From: an uncultured Actinomycetes bacterium
GTDB lineage: Bacteria > Actinomycetota > Thermoleophilia > Gaiellales > Gaiellaceae
Direction of reading: 5' to 3'
DNA length: 8,108 bases
Assembly: GCA_903930195.1 (NCBI GenBank)
Contig: CAIYXH010000216.1
Span: 1-8,108, forward strand
The stretch's first letter is position 1. Each line of letters opens with the position of its first letter. The position numbers and the translations under genes were made by a program. Below, in pieces: positions 1 through 6,433 of this stretch. Below the pieces are notes generated by a model. The model did no database searches. It saw nothing but the letters and a program-made list of their open reading frames with translations, and was not told where the DNA came from.

Positions 1-1
1 G

Positions 2-919
2 CAGCTCGTGCCCGAGGCCCGCATGCTGGTCGTGCACGGGCAGATGGGCGAGCGCGAGCTCGAGGACAAGATTATCGCGTTCCTCGGCGGCGACGCCGAC
101 GTGCTCGTCTCGACGACGATCATCGAGTCCGGCCTCGACATCCCGCAGGCGAACACCCTGATCGTCGAGCGTGCCGACACGCTCGGGCTCTCGCAGCTCT
201 ACCAGCTCCGCGGCCGCGTGGGTCGGCGCGACGTGGCCGCGCACGCCTATCTGCTCTATCCGGACGCGAGCGAGCTCTCGCCCGAAGCCAAGGCCCGGCT
301 CTCGACGCTCGCCGACCACACCGAGCTCGGTGCGGGCTTCGCGATCGCGATGCGCGACCTCGAGATCCGCGGCGCCGGCGACCTTCTCGGCGGCGAGCAG
401 TCCGGGCACGTCGCCGCGCTCGGCTTCGAGCTCTACGTCGAGATGCTCCAGGAGATGATCGCCGAGCTCTCCGGCCAGCGGCGGGTCGCCGCCCGGCCGG
501 TCCGGCTCGACGCGCGGGTCGATGCGTATGTCCCGGCGGCGTACGTGTCCTCGGAGGCGCTCAAGATCGACCTCCACCGCCGCCTCGCGCTCGTCGAGGA
601 CGACGACGAGCTCCGCGAGCTCCAGGTCGCGACCGAGGACCGCTACGGGCCGCTGCCCGAGCCCGTCGAGAATCTGTTCGCGATCCAGGCCGCCAAGCTC
701 AAGCTGGCAGTGCTCGGCGCCGACTTTCTCGTCTTCCGGGTGGGCAAGGCGACCGTCGGTCCCGTCGTGCTCGGGTCCGGCGAGCTGAAGGAGCTGCGCG
801 ACCGCGTCGAGACCGCCGTGTACTCGACCGGCAATCGTGAAGTGACTCTAAGAACGGAGACGCTCGCAGGGGCGATCGAACTGGTCGATGCTATGATCGA
901 AGCCCGTCAGGCAACGTGA
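2..919 (+). CDS. mfd: Transcription-repair coupling factor Mfd, C-terminal part (5' end outside the window)
   Basis: This is the C-terminal ~305 residues of Mfd, the ATP-driven DNA translocase that removes RNA polymerase stalled at lesions and recruits UvrA for nucleotide excision repair. The reading frame is open from base 2 with no start, so the gene begins upstream. Visible are the end of helicase lobe 2, with TTIIESGLDIP (motif V) and QLYQLRGRVGR (motif VI with its arginine fingers), then the translocation segment around FAIAMRDLEIRGAGDLLGGEQSGH. After that comes the Mfd-specific C-terminal domain starting near DAYVPAAYVSSEALKIDLHRR. RecG shares the helicase part but lacks this last domain, so Mfd is preferred. 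No frameshift or missing motif is seen. The next gene starts about 37 bases downstream on the same strand, and mfd heads the conserved actinobacterial mfd-mazG-eno cluster. Confidence 0.97.
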   Translation, partial: QLVPEARMLVVHGQMGERELEDKIIAFLGGDADVLVSTTIIESGLDIPQANTLIVERADTLGLSQLYQLRGRVGRRDVAAHAYLLYPDASELSPEAKARLSTLADHTELGAGFAIAMRDLEIRGAGDLLGGEQSGHVAALGFELYVEMLQEMIAELSGQRRVAARPVRLDARVDAYVPAAYVSSEALKIDLHRRLALVEDDDELRELQVATEDRYGPLPEPVENLFAIQAAKLKLAVLGADFLVFRVGKATVGPVVLGSGELKELRDRVETAVYSTGNREVTLRTETLAGAIELVDAMIEARQAT

Positions 920-956
920 TCGTGTTCGGTCACGCCGGCTTGCGCCCGCCCACGTG

Positions 957-2015
957 ATGAAGCTGCGTCTCCTCCTTCCCCTCCTCGCCCTGACTGCGTT
1001 CGTCGCAGGCTGCGGTGGTGGCGGAGGCGGTTCGATCGCGAAGGAGAATCTCGCGAAGAACGACGTCGCGGTCGCCGGCAACGTGCACATTACGAAGAGC
1101 GACTACAGCGCCGCGATGGCGCAGGAGAACGCAAGCCTCAAGGCGCAGGGCCGCTCGATGCCGAAGGCCGGTTCGACGGACTACGCGACGGTCAAGGCCC
1201 AGGTGCTCGCGGCGCTGATCCAGAACGCCGGGTACGAGTACGAGGCCGCGAAGCTCAACGTGACGGTCACCGACAAGCAGGTCGCGACCCAGCTCGCCCA
1301 GATCAAGACCCAGTACTTCGGCGGGAGCGAGGCGACCTACCAGAAGGAGCTGAAGACGCAGGGCTTCACCGACGCCCAGGTGCAGGACCAGATTCGCCAG
1401 GGCCTGCTGCAGCAGGGCGTCTACAACAAGGTCACGACCGACGTCACCGTCTCCGACAAGGACGTCTCGACCTACTACGCCGCGCACAAGAGCCAGTACC
1501 AGACGCCCGAGTCGCGCGACGTCCAGGAGATCCTCGTCGGGAAGAACAAGGAGGCGCTCGCGACCCAGCTCTACAACGAGCTGAAGAACGGCGGCAGCTT
1601 CGCCACCCTCGCGAAGAAGTACTCGCAGGATCCCGGCTCGAAGGACTCCGCCGGCAAGTTCACCGCGAAGAAGGGCACCGACGTCGCCGAGTTCGACGCG
1701 GCGGTCTTCTCGAAGAGCTTTGCGACCGGCACGCTGCACGCGCCGGTCAACACCTCGCAGTACGGCTGGTTCGTGATCAAGGCGGTCGGGGACATCGTCC
1801 CGCCGAAGAACACGCCGGAGAAGCAGGAAGCGTCGACGATCAAGCAGCAGCTGATCTCGCAGAAGAAGAACGACGAGATGTCGTCCTGGGCGCAGGGCAT
1901 CGCCAAACAGTTCTGCGGCGAGTCGATCATCAAGTACCAGGCGGGCTACACGCCCTCGCCCGATCCGTGCGCGTCGATCACCACGACGACCGCGACCGAC
2001 ACCACCACGACGTAG
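957..2015 (+). CDS. Secreted lipoprotein with SurA-like N-domain and degenerate parvulin domain (PrsA-type foldase)
   Basis: A 352-residue exported protein, probably a foldase for proteins outside the membrane. The N-terminus MKLRLLLPLLALTAF is a signal peptide ending in the lipobox VAGC, with Cys19 as the likely lipidated residue. A six-glycine spacer (20-25) follows. Residues ~30-170 are a charged helical SurA_N-like chaperone region. Residues ~181-280 match a parvulin rotamase domain (EILVGKNKEA, FATLAKKYSQDPGS, APVNTSQYGWFVIKAVGD). Both parvulin active-site histidines appear replaced, by Glu191 and Phe272, so isomerase activity is doubtful although Asp225 is kept. Two further cysteines (320, 338) could form a disulfide, and the end is threonine-rich. 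The start could also be the adjacent GTG at 954; neither has a clear ribosome binding site. The gene sits where mycobacteria carry the lipoprotein gene lpqU, and mazG begins ten bases after its stop. Confidence 0.88.
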   Translation: MKLRLLLPLLALTAFVAGCGGGGGGSIAKENLAKNDVAVAGNVHITKSDYSAAMAQENASLKAQGRSMPKAGSTDYATVKAQVLAALIQNAGYEYEAAKLNVTVTDKQVATQLAQIKTQYFGGSEATYQKELKTQGFTDAQVQDQIRQGLLQQGVYNKVTTDVTVSDKDVSTYYAAHKSQYQTPESRDVQEILVGKNKEALATQLYNELKNGGSFATLAKKYSQDPGSKDSAGKFTAKKGTDVAEFDAAVFSKSFATGTLHAPVNTSQYGWFVIKAVGDIVPPKNTPEKQEASTIKQQLISQKKNDEMSSWAQGIAKQFCGESIIKYQAGYTPSPDPCASITTTTATDTTTT

Positions 2016-2025
2016 CGTCGCCGCG

Positions 2026-2817
2026 GTGCTCGCCGACGCACTGGTCGAGCTCCAGACGCTGACTGAGCGGCTGCGGCGGGAGTGTCCTTGGGATCGCGAG
2101 CAGACCGTGCGCACGATCGTGCCGCACACCGTCGAGGAGGCCTACGAGGTCGCCGACGCCGCCTTCGCAGACGACGACGCGAAGCTCCTCGACGAGCTCG
2201 GCGACCTCCTCTTCCAGTCGTACTTCCTGGCACTGCTCCTCTCCGAGCGGGGCGCCGGCGACCTCGAGCAGGTCGCGCGCGGCGTCCACGCGAAGCTGGT
2301 TGCGCGCCACCCGCACGTCTTCGGCGACGCCGAGGCGGACACCGCCGGCCGCGTGCGCGAGGCGTGGGAGCGGCTGAAGGTCGAGCAGGAAGGCCGCGTC
2401 GGGATCTTCCACGATGTGCCCGAGACGCTGCCGGCGCTGCTGCACGCGCGCAAGGCGCAACGCCGGGCCGCGTCGGCCGGCTTCGACTGGCCCGATCTCG
2501 CCGGCCCGCTCGCGAAGCTGGACGAGGAGGTCGCGGAGCTGCGTCGCGAGCTCGAGCGGACCGGCGAGCCGGTCGCCGAGACGGAGCCCGACCGAGCGGT
2601 CGAAGCCGAGCTCGGCGATGTGCTCTTCTCCGTCGTGAATGCCGCCCGCAAGCTCAACGTCGACCCGGAGCTCGCCCTGCGCGGTGCGACGGGCCGCTTC
2701 GTCGCCCGGGTCGAAGAGGCCGATCGCCTCGCTGCCGCGGAAGGAGCCGAGTGGAAGGAGCTCGGCCTCGAGGCGCAGGAGGCCTACTACCAGCACGCGA
2801 AAGAGAGGCTCGCATGA
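2026..2817 (+). CDS. mazG: Nucleoside triphosphate pyrophosphohydrolase MazG
   Basis: MazG hydrolyses NTPs and dNTPs, including abnormal ones, to the monophosphate and pyrophosphate, and acts in the cytoplasm. The 263 residues match the usual two-domain form. The first domain has CPWD (20-23), the metal-binding EExxE (Glu37, Glu38, Glu41) and ExxD (Glu57, Asp60) within ELGDLLFQ, then RHPHVF. The linker carries the typical WERLKVEQ and GIFHDVPETLPALLHARKAQ. The second domain repeats the metal motif with Glu167, Glu168 and Glu171 and ELGDVLF (195-201). The GTG start has no strong ribosome binding site but lies ten bases after the lipoprotein stop and places CPWD at the expected distance, so translation is probably coupled. 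The stop overlaps the eno start as ATGA. In high-GC actinobacteria mazG lies between mfd and eno, as here. Confidence 0.96.
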   Translation: MLADALVELQTLTERLRRECPWDREQTVRTIVPHTVEEAYEVADAAFADDDAKLLDELGDLLFQSYFLALLLSERGAGDLEQVARGVHAKLVARHPHVFGDAEADTAGRVREAWERLKVEQEGRVGIFHDVPETLPALLHARKAQRRAASAGFDWPDLAGPLAKLDEEVAELRRELERTGEPVAETEPDRAVEAELGDVLFSVVNAARKLNVDPELALRGATGRFVARVEEADRLAAAEGAEWKELGLEAQEAYYQHAKERLA

Positions 2818-4085
2818 GTGAGATCGCTTCCGTCAAGGGCCGCCAGGTCGCCGACTCGCGCGGCAACCCGACCGTCGAGGTCGACGTCGCGCTCGCCTCG
2901 GGCGCCTTCGGCCGGGCCATCGTCCCCTCGGGAGCCTCGACCGGCATCCACGAGGCCGTCGAGCTTCGTGACGGCGGGACCGAGTGGGGCGGCAAGGGCG
3001 TCACCCAGGCCGTCGCCAACGTCAACGGTGAGCTCGCGACGGCACTGGTCGGCCGTGCTGCGTCCGACCAGGCAGGCGCCGACCGCGCGATGATCGAGCT
3101 CGACGGCACGCCGAACAAGGGCCGGCTCGGGGCGAACGCGATCCTCGGCGCCTCGCTCGCGCTTGCCCGCGCTGCCGCGGCTGAGGCGGGGCTTCCGCTC
3201 TACCGCCACCTCGGTGGCGACGAGGCGACCACGCTGCCGGTGCCGCTGATGAACGTGATCAACGGCGGGGCGCATGCGCAGAACACCATCGACCTCCAGG
3301 AATTCATGATCGTCCCCGCCGGAGCCGCGACGTTTGCAGACGCGCTCCGGATGGGCTCCGAGGTCTACCACGCTCTCCGCGGCGTTCTCCACGAGCGCGG
3401 GCTCGCGACCGCTGTCGGCGACGAGGGCGGCTTCGCGCCCGACCTGGCCTCGAGCGAAGAGGCGATCGAGGCCATCCTGCTCGCCGTCGACCGCGCCGGG
3501 CACACCGGCGACGTCGTCGTCGCGCTCGACCCGGCCACGTCCGAGGTCTTTCGCGACGGCCGCTACCGCTTCGAGGGCCGCGACCTTGGCTCCGACGAGC
3601 TGCCGGCGTTCTGGGCCGACCTCGTCGCGCGCTACCCGATCGTCTCGATCGAGGACGGCGCGGCCGAGGACGACTGGGCCGCGTGGTCGGGACTGACCAA
3701 GAGGGTGGGCGATCAGACACAGCTCGTCGGCGACGACCTCTTCGTCACGAACCCGGAGCGCCTCGGCCGCGGCATCGACGAGGGCGTCGGGAACTCGATC
3801 CTCGTCAAGGTCAACCAGATCGGGACGCTCAGCGAGACGCTCGAGGCGATCCGGATGGCGCACGCCGCCGGCTACACCGCCGTGATGTCGCACCGCTCGG
3901 GCGAGACCGAGGACACGACCATCGCCGACCTCGCGGTCGCGACGAACGCCGGGCAGATCAAGGCGGGTGCCCCTGCGCGCTCCGATCGAGTCGCGAAGTA
4001 CAACCAGCTCATCCGGATCGAGGAGGAGCTGGGCGACCGCGCCCGCTATGCAGGCTGGTCGGCCTTCCCGCGCTCCCGCGGCTGA
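2814..4085 (+). CDS. eno: Enolase (phosphopyruvate hydratase)
   Basis: Enolase dehydrates 2-phosphoglycerate to phosphoenolpyruvate in glycolysis and is a cytoplasmic Mg-dependent dimer or octamer. The 423-residue protein is complete. The N-terminal part has DSRGNPTVEVDV and the active-site loop PSGASTGIHEA. The barrel carries the proton-shuttle Glu204 (VGDEGGF), the metal ligands Asp239 (ALDPAT), Glu280 (SIEDG) and Asp307 (VGDDLF), the catalytic base Lys332 inside the enolase signature (ILVKVNQIGTLSET, 330-343), then MSHRSGETEDTTIADLAV and GAPARSDRVAKYNQLIRIEEEL. The ATG is chosen because it overlaps the mazG stop (ATGA), has a purine-rich ribosome binding site (AAGAGAGG) just upstream inside mazG, and gives the standard enolase N-terminus. 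The frame stays open far upstream into mazG, which is a GC artefact. The loop HAQNTIDLQEF differs slightly from the common HADNNVDIQEF; I see nothing that would stop activity. Confidence 0.98.
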   Translation: MSEIASVKGRQVADSRGNPTVEVDVALASGAFGRAIVPSGASTGIHEAVELRDGGTEWGGKGVTQAVANVNGELATALVGRAASDQAGADRAMIELDGTPNKGRLGANAILGASLALARAAAAEAGLPLYRHLGGDEATTLPVPLMNVINGGAHAQNTIDLQEFMIVPAGAATFADALRMGSEVYHALRGVLHERGLATAVGDEGGFAPDLASSEEAIEAILLAVDRAGHTGDVVVALDPATSEVFRDGRYRFEGRDLGSDELPAFWADLVARYPIVSIEDGAAEDDWAAWSGLTKRVGDQTQLVGDDLFVTNPERLGRGIDEGVGNSILVKVNQIGTLSETLEAIRMAHAAGYTAVMSHRSGETEDTTIADLAVATNAGQIKAGAPARSDRVAKYNQLIRIEEELGDRARYAGWSAFPRSRG

Positions 4086-4116
4086 CATCCTGGGTCGGGG
4101 CGGAGACAACTCGGGT

Positions 4117-4146
4117 CGATTGTTTCCCGGCGCTGCCGGGCGATCG
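4117..4146 (+). other. Hairpin in the eno-pyk gap
   Basis: In the 86-base gap between eno and pyk, CCCGGC (4126-4131) and GCCGGG (4135-4140) form a perfect 6-bp stem with a GCT loop. CGAT (4117-4120) and ATCG (4143-4146) can extend it across an uneven internal loop. No T-run follows on either strand, so it is not a classical intrinsic terminator. It could be a weak terminator, a leader structure for pyk or a protein site. A TAGGCT at 4148-4153 could be a pyk -10 box, but no -35 lies at a normal distance; TTGTTT at 4120-4125 is too far upstream. Confidence 0.35.
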
Positions 4147-4171
4147 TTAGGCTGACAACGTGGAGGGGGAG

Positions 4172-5578
4172 ATGAGGCGGACCAAGATCGTCGCGACGAT
4201 CGGTCCCGCGAGCTCGTCGCACGAGCAGGTGCGCGCGCTGGCCGAGGCCGGCATGGACGCCGTTCGGCTCAACGTCTCCCACGGCTCCCAGGAGGATCAC
4301 GCCTCGCGCGCCGGGCTCTCGCGCGCGGTGCAGGCCGAGCTCGGTCGCCCGCTGGCGCTGATCGCCGACCTCCAGGGTCCGAAGCTTCGCATCGGCAACC
4401 TCTCCGCGCCGCGGCTGCTCGTGGCCGGTGAGACGGTCATCGTCGCCGGCGAGGACGTCGCCCGTGAGGACGATCTCCCGGTGGCGCCGTCGGTCATCGG
4501 CGACGTGCTGCGCCCCGGGCACGACGTCCTGATCGCAGACGGCGCGATTCGCCTGATCGTCGAGGACATCGAAGGCCGCCGCGCGCGCTGCCGCGTGATC
4601 GTCGGCGGTGAGGTGAAGTCCCAGAAGGGCGTCAACCTCCCCGGTGTTCCGATTCCGATCCCGTCCCTGACCGAGAAGGATCTGAAGGATCTCGAGTTCG
4701 CGCTCGCACTCGGCGTCGACTACGTCGCGCTCTCGTTCGTGCGCGCCGCCGAGGACGTGCTGCAGCTGCGCGAGATCATCGACCGCAACGGCTCCGGGGC
4801 GCGGGTGATCGCGAAGATCGAGAAGCCGGAGGCGGTCGAGGTGCTCGACGAGGTGCTCCGCGCGACCGACGCCGTCATGGTCGCCCGCGGCGATCTCGGC
4901 GTCGAGATGGGTGCGGCCGCCGTGCCGCTCCTGCAGAAGCGGATCATCGCCCGCTCGCTCGAGCTCGGGAAGCCGGTAATCACGGCGACGCAGATGCTCG
5001 AGTCGATGATCGAGCACTCCGACCCGACGCGCGCCGAGGCAAGCGACGTCGCGAACGCGATCCTCGACGGCACCTCCGCGGTGATGCTCTCCGCGGAGAC
5101 CGCCGTCGGCGCCTATCCGATCGAAGCGGTCAAGACGATGGACTCGATCGCACGTGCGGTCGAGCCGTCGATGGCCTACCGGCCGCAGAACGCGAATGCC
5201 GTCGGCGACGACCGCGCCGCGATCGGCGTCGCGATGTCGAACGCCGCCTGCGACGTCGCCGAGACGCTCGGCGCACGGGCGATCCTCGTGCCGACCTTCT
5301 CGGGCCGCACCGCCTCGTCGGTCTCCCGTCTCCGCCCGCGCCTGCCGATCATCGGCCTATCGCACCACCAGACCTCGGTGCAGCAGATGGCGCTCGAGTG
5401 GGGCGTCCTGCCGCTGCTCTTCCCGGAGGCCGAGAACGTCGAGGATCTCTGGGACCGAGCGGTCGAAGCTGCCCGCAGAGAGGGCCTCATCGAAGCCGGC
5501 GACCTCGTCGTGCTCACGGCCGGCACCGCCGTGAACATGCCCGGCTCGACGAACGTCATAAAGGTCGAGGTCGCGTAA
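4172..5578 (+). CDS. pyk: Pyruvate kinase, with the residue pattern of K+-independent enzymes
   Basis: Pyruvate kinase transfers phosphate from phosphoenolpyruvate to ADP, the last step of glycolysis, in the cytoplasm. The 468 residues begin with the standard RRTKIVATIGPASS and contain AVRLNVSHG, the B-domain (~70-165) ending near KSQKGVNLPGV, and the active-site signature IAKIEKPE with Lys215 and metal ligands Glu217 and Asp241 (ARGDLGVE). ITATQMLESMIEHSDPTRAEASDVANA and MLSAETAVGAYP follow, then a complete C-terminal allosteric-type domain (~345-468). At the monovalent-cation site it has D66-L-Q-G-P-K71-L-R-I74 in place of DTKGPEIRT. The ATG at 4172 is preferred over the in-frame GTG at 4160 because GGAGG (4162-4166) lies at good ribosome-binding distance and would otherwise be inside the gene. 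A hairpin encloses the stop codon. Adjacency to eno puts the last two glycolytic steps side by side. Confidence 0.97.
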   Translation: MRRTKIVATIGPASSSHEQVRALAEAGMDAVRLNVSHGSQEDHASRAGLSRAVQAELGRPLALIADLQGPKLRIGNLSAPRLLVAGETVIVAGEDVAREDDLPVAPSVIGDVLRPGHDVLIADGAIRLIVEDIEGRRARCRVIVGGEVKSQKGVNLPGVPIPIPSLTEKDLKDLEFALALGVDYVALSFVRAAEDVLQLREIIDRNGSGARVIAKIEKPEAVEVLDEVLRATDAVMVARGDLGVEMGAAAVPLLQKRIIARSLELGKPVITATQMLESMIEHSDPTRAEASDVANAILDGTSAVMLSAETAVGAYPIEAVKTMDSIARAVEPSMAYRPQNANAVGDDRAAIGVAMSNAACDVAETLGARAILVPTFSGRTASSVSRLRPRLPIIGLSHHQTSVQQMALEWGVLPLLFPEAENVEDLWDRAVEAARREGLIEAGDLVVLTAGTAVNMPGSTNVIKVEVA

Positions 5579-5594
5579 GCGGCTTCGACCTTTA
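5559..5594 (+). terminator. Long hairpin enclosing the pyk stop codon (3' end stabiliser or atypical terminator)
   Basis: Bases 5559-5574 (TAAAGGTCGAGGTCGC) pair with 5579-5594 (GCGGCTTCGACCTTTA) in 16 consecutive pairs, 14 Watson-Crick and two G-U. The loop is GTAA, a GNRA-type tetraloop in RNA, and its last three bases are the pyk stop codon. The left arm codes for the last residues of pyruvate kinase. The right arm is followed by GTGAAGGG, not a T-run, so a standard rho-independent terminator is not fully met. It may act as an RNA 3'-end stabiliser, or terminate without a U-tract as proposed for some actinobacterial terminators. The pairing is seen directly; the role is inferred. Confidence 0.55.
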
Positions 5595-5599
5595 GTGAA

Positions 5600-5623
5600 G
5601 GGACAGGTCTTTAGACCTATCCC
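5600..5623 (+). promoter_or_regulatory. Dyad upstream of ftsB (operator or RNA hairpin)
   Basis: AGGTCT (5605-5610) and AGACCT (5613-5618) form a perfect inverted repeat around TT. The flanks GGGA (5600-5603) and TCCC (5620-5623) also pair, with one C-A mismatch between the inner and outer arms. This gives ten complementary pairs over 24 bases in the 68-base gap between pyk and ftsB. As DNA it has the size and symmetry of a dimeric repressor site; as RNA it would close a UUUA loop. I do not recognise the binding protein, and no clear -35/-10 pair is visible around it. Confidence 0.4.
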
Positions 5624-5646
5624 CGCAGTTCAATCAAGGGTTTCAG

Positions 5647-5952
5647 TTGATCGGCGCGAAGACGGTTCCCATGTTCCGGCCCACCCGGCTGCTTGCGTTC
5701 GGCGCCCTCGCGGTGATCGGCCTCCTCTACTGGAAGCCGCTCCACACCTACACGCACACCCGCTCGGTGCTGCAGCGGCGTGAGGCCGAGGTCTCGAAGC
5801 TCCAGGCGCAGCATCAGCAGCTCCAGACCCGCATCGCCTCGGTCGGCTCGGGCGACGCGCTCGTCCGCGAGGCCCGCCGCTTGGGGCTCGTGAAGCCCGG
5901 CGAGCAGCTCTTCATCGTCCGCGGCATCGCCGCGTGGCGGAAGGGCCACTGA
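5647..5952 (+). CDS. FtsB/DivIC-type septum formation protein
   Basis: A small bitopic division protein of 101 residues. Family members join FtsL and FtsQ/DivIB outside the membrane and help activate septal peptidoglycan synthesis. It has a short cytoplasmic N-terminus, one membrane helix (about 14-29, LLAFGALAVIGLLYW), an external coiled coil (~39-64, with REAEVSKLQAQHQQLQTRI) and the family motif LVREARRLGLVKPGEQLFIV (72-91). The TTG at 5647 is chosen because AAGGG (5636-5640) lies six bases upstream; the ATG at 5671 has no visible ribosome binding site but would still leave the helix intact (93 residues). Its position after eno and before a DUF501 gene is the conserved actinobacterial order, here with pyk inserted. 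FtsL, also small and coiled-coil, is a less likely alternative because it usually lies in the mur/fts cluster. Confidence 0.88.
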   Translation: MIGAKTVPMFRPTRLLAFGALAVIGLLYWKPLHTYTHTRSVLQRREAEVSKLQAQHQQLQTRIASVGSGDALVREARRLGLVKPGEQLFIVRGIAAWRKGH

Positions 5953-5960
5953 CCGACGCC

Positions 5961-6425
5961 ATGGACGATCGCGCTGTGGTCGAGGCGCAGATCGGCCGCC
6001 CGCCCCGCGCCTTCGCCCGGGTCGCCGTTCGCTGCCCGTTCGGACGTCCTGCCGTTGCAGAGCAGCTGCCGTTCGACGCCGACGGGAAGCCATTCCCGAC
6101 GCAGTTCTGGATGACCTGCCCGCACCTCGTCACGCAGGTCTCCCGCCTCGAGGCGGCCGGCGGCGTCGACCGCTGGACGCGCGCATCCCAGGACGACCCG
6201 GAGCTCGCCGCAAGTCTTGCTGCGGCTGATACGGAGCAACGTGCCGCGCGGCCCGAGCTCCCCGTCGGGATCGCAGGGTCGAGTCGCAGCGGAAGCCTCA
6301 AATGCCTGCACGCGCACACCGCCTACGCGCTCGCGCGTCCCGGGTACGAGCTCGGGGAGCGGATCCTGGCCGAGGCGGAGCCGCTCTGGCCACCGGACCG
6401 CTGCTGCACCGATCCTCTACCGTAG
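5961..6425 (+). CDS. DUF501 family protein of unknown function
   Basis: A 154-residue soluble protein of the DUF501 family, whose function I cannot state. Family features seen are AQIGRPPR near the N-terminus, a VRCPFGRPAV stretch (Cys25), PFPTQFWMTCPHL (Cys53, His55), SRLEAAGGVDRW, and KCLHAHTAYALA (Cys115, His117, His119) followed by a late tryptophan and CC (148-149). The conserved cysteines and histidines could bind a metal; this is inference. The ATG at 5961 gives the usual short lead to the GRPPR motif. An in-frame GTG at 5934 would overlap ftsB and has no ribosome binding site; GGAAGGG at 5939-5945 is rather far from the ATG. In mycobacteria the homologue sits between the ftsB-like gene and an exopolyphosphatase gene; no such gene is found here. 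Confidence 0.85.
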   Translation: MDDRAVVEAQIGRPPRAFARVAVRCPFGRPAVAEQLPFDADGKPFPTQFWMTCPHLVTQVSRLEAAGGVDRWTRASQDDPELAASLAAADTEQRAARPELPVGIAGSSRSGSLKCLHAHTAYALARPGYELGERILAEAEPLWPPDRCCTDPLP

Positions 6426-6433
6426 GAGGGCCG

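Noticed and set aside
915..934. CGTGA/TCACG inverted repeat at the mfd stop as a terminator
   Set aside because: Only five pairs around a ten-base loop and no T-run; the following gene is close and probably co-transcribed.
930..2129. Long minus-strand open frame opposite the lipoprotein gene
   Set aside because: Low-complexity Arg/Leu/Val/Asp composition without motifs, typical of an antisense frame in GC-rich DNA; the + strand gene has a signal peptide and recognisable domains.
2559..2574. Perfect inverted repeat GACCGGC-GA-GCCGGTC
   Set aside because: It lies inside the variable linker of mazG and is built from GC-rich codons; with no further support it is likely chance.
2082..2813. Open + frame continuing upstream of enolase through mazG, suggesting a long enolase fusion
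   Set aside because: The upstream translation is arginine- and alanine-rich noise from the shifted mazG frame; enolase has a clear ATG with a ribosome binding site and the standard N-terminus at 2814.
2787..4109. Long minus-strand open frame opposite enolase
   Set aside because: It mirrors the enolase gene in codon phase and has no recognisable domain.
4046..5017. Minus-strand open frame opposite pyruvate kinase
   Set aside because: Rich in Arg, Asp, His and Leu with no motif; shadow of pyk.
6302..6433. Earlier ATG start for the 102-residue protein
   Set aside because: The extension lies inside DUF501 in another frame; the GTG at 6434 has AGGAGG at proper distance.
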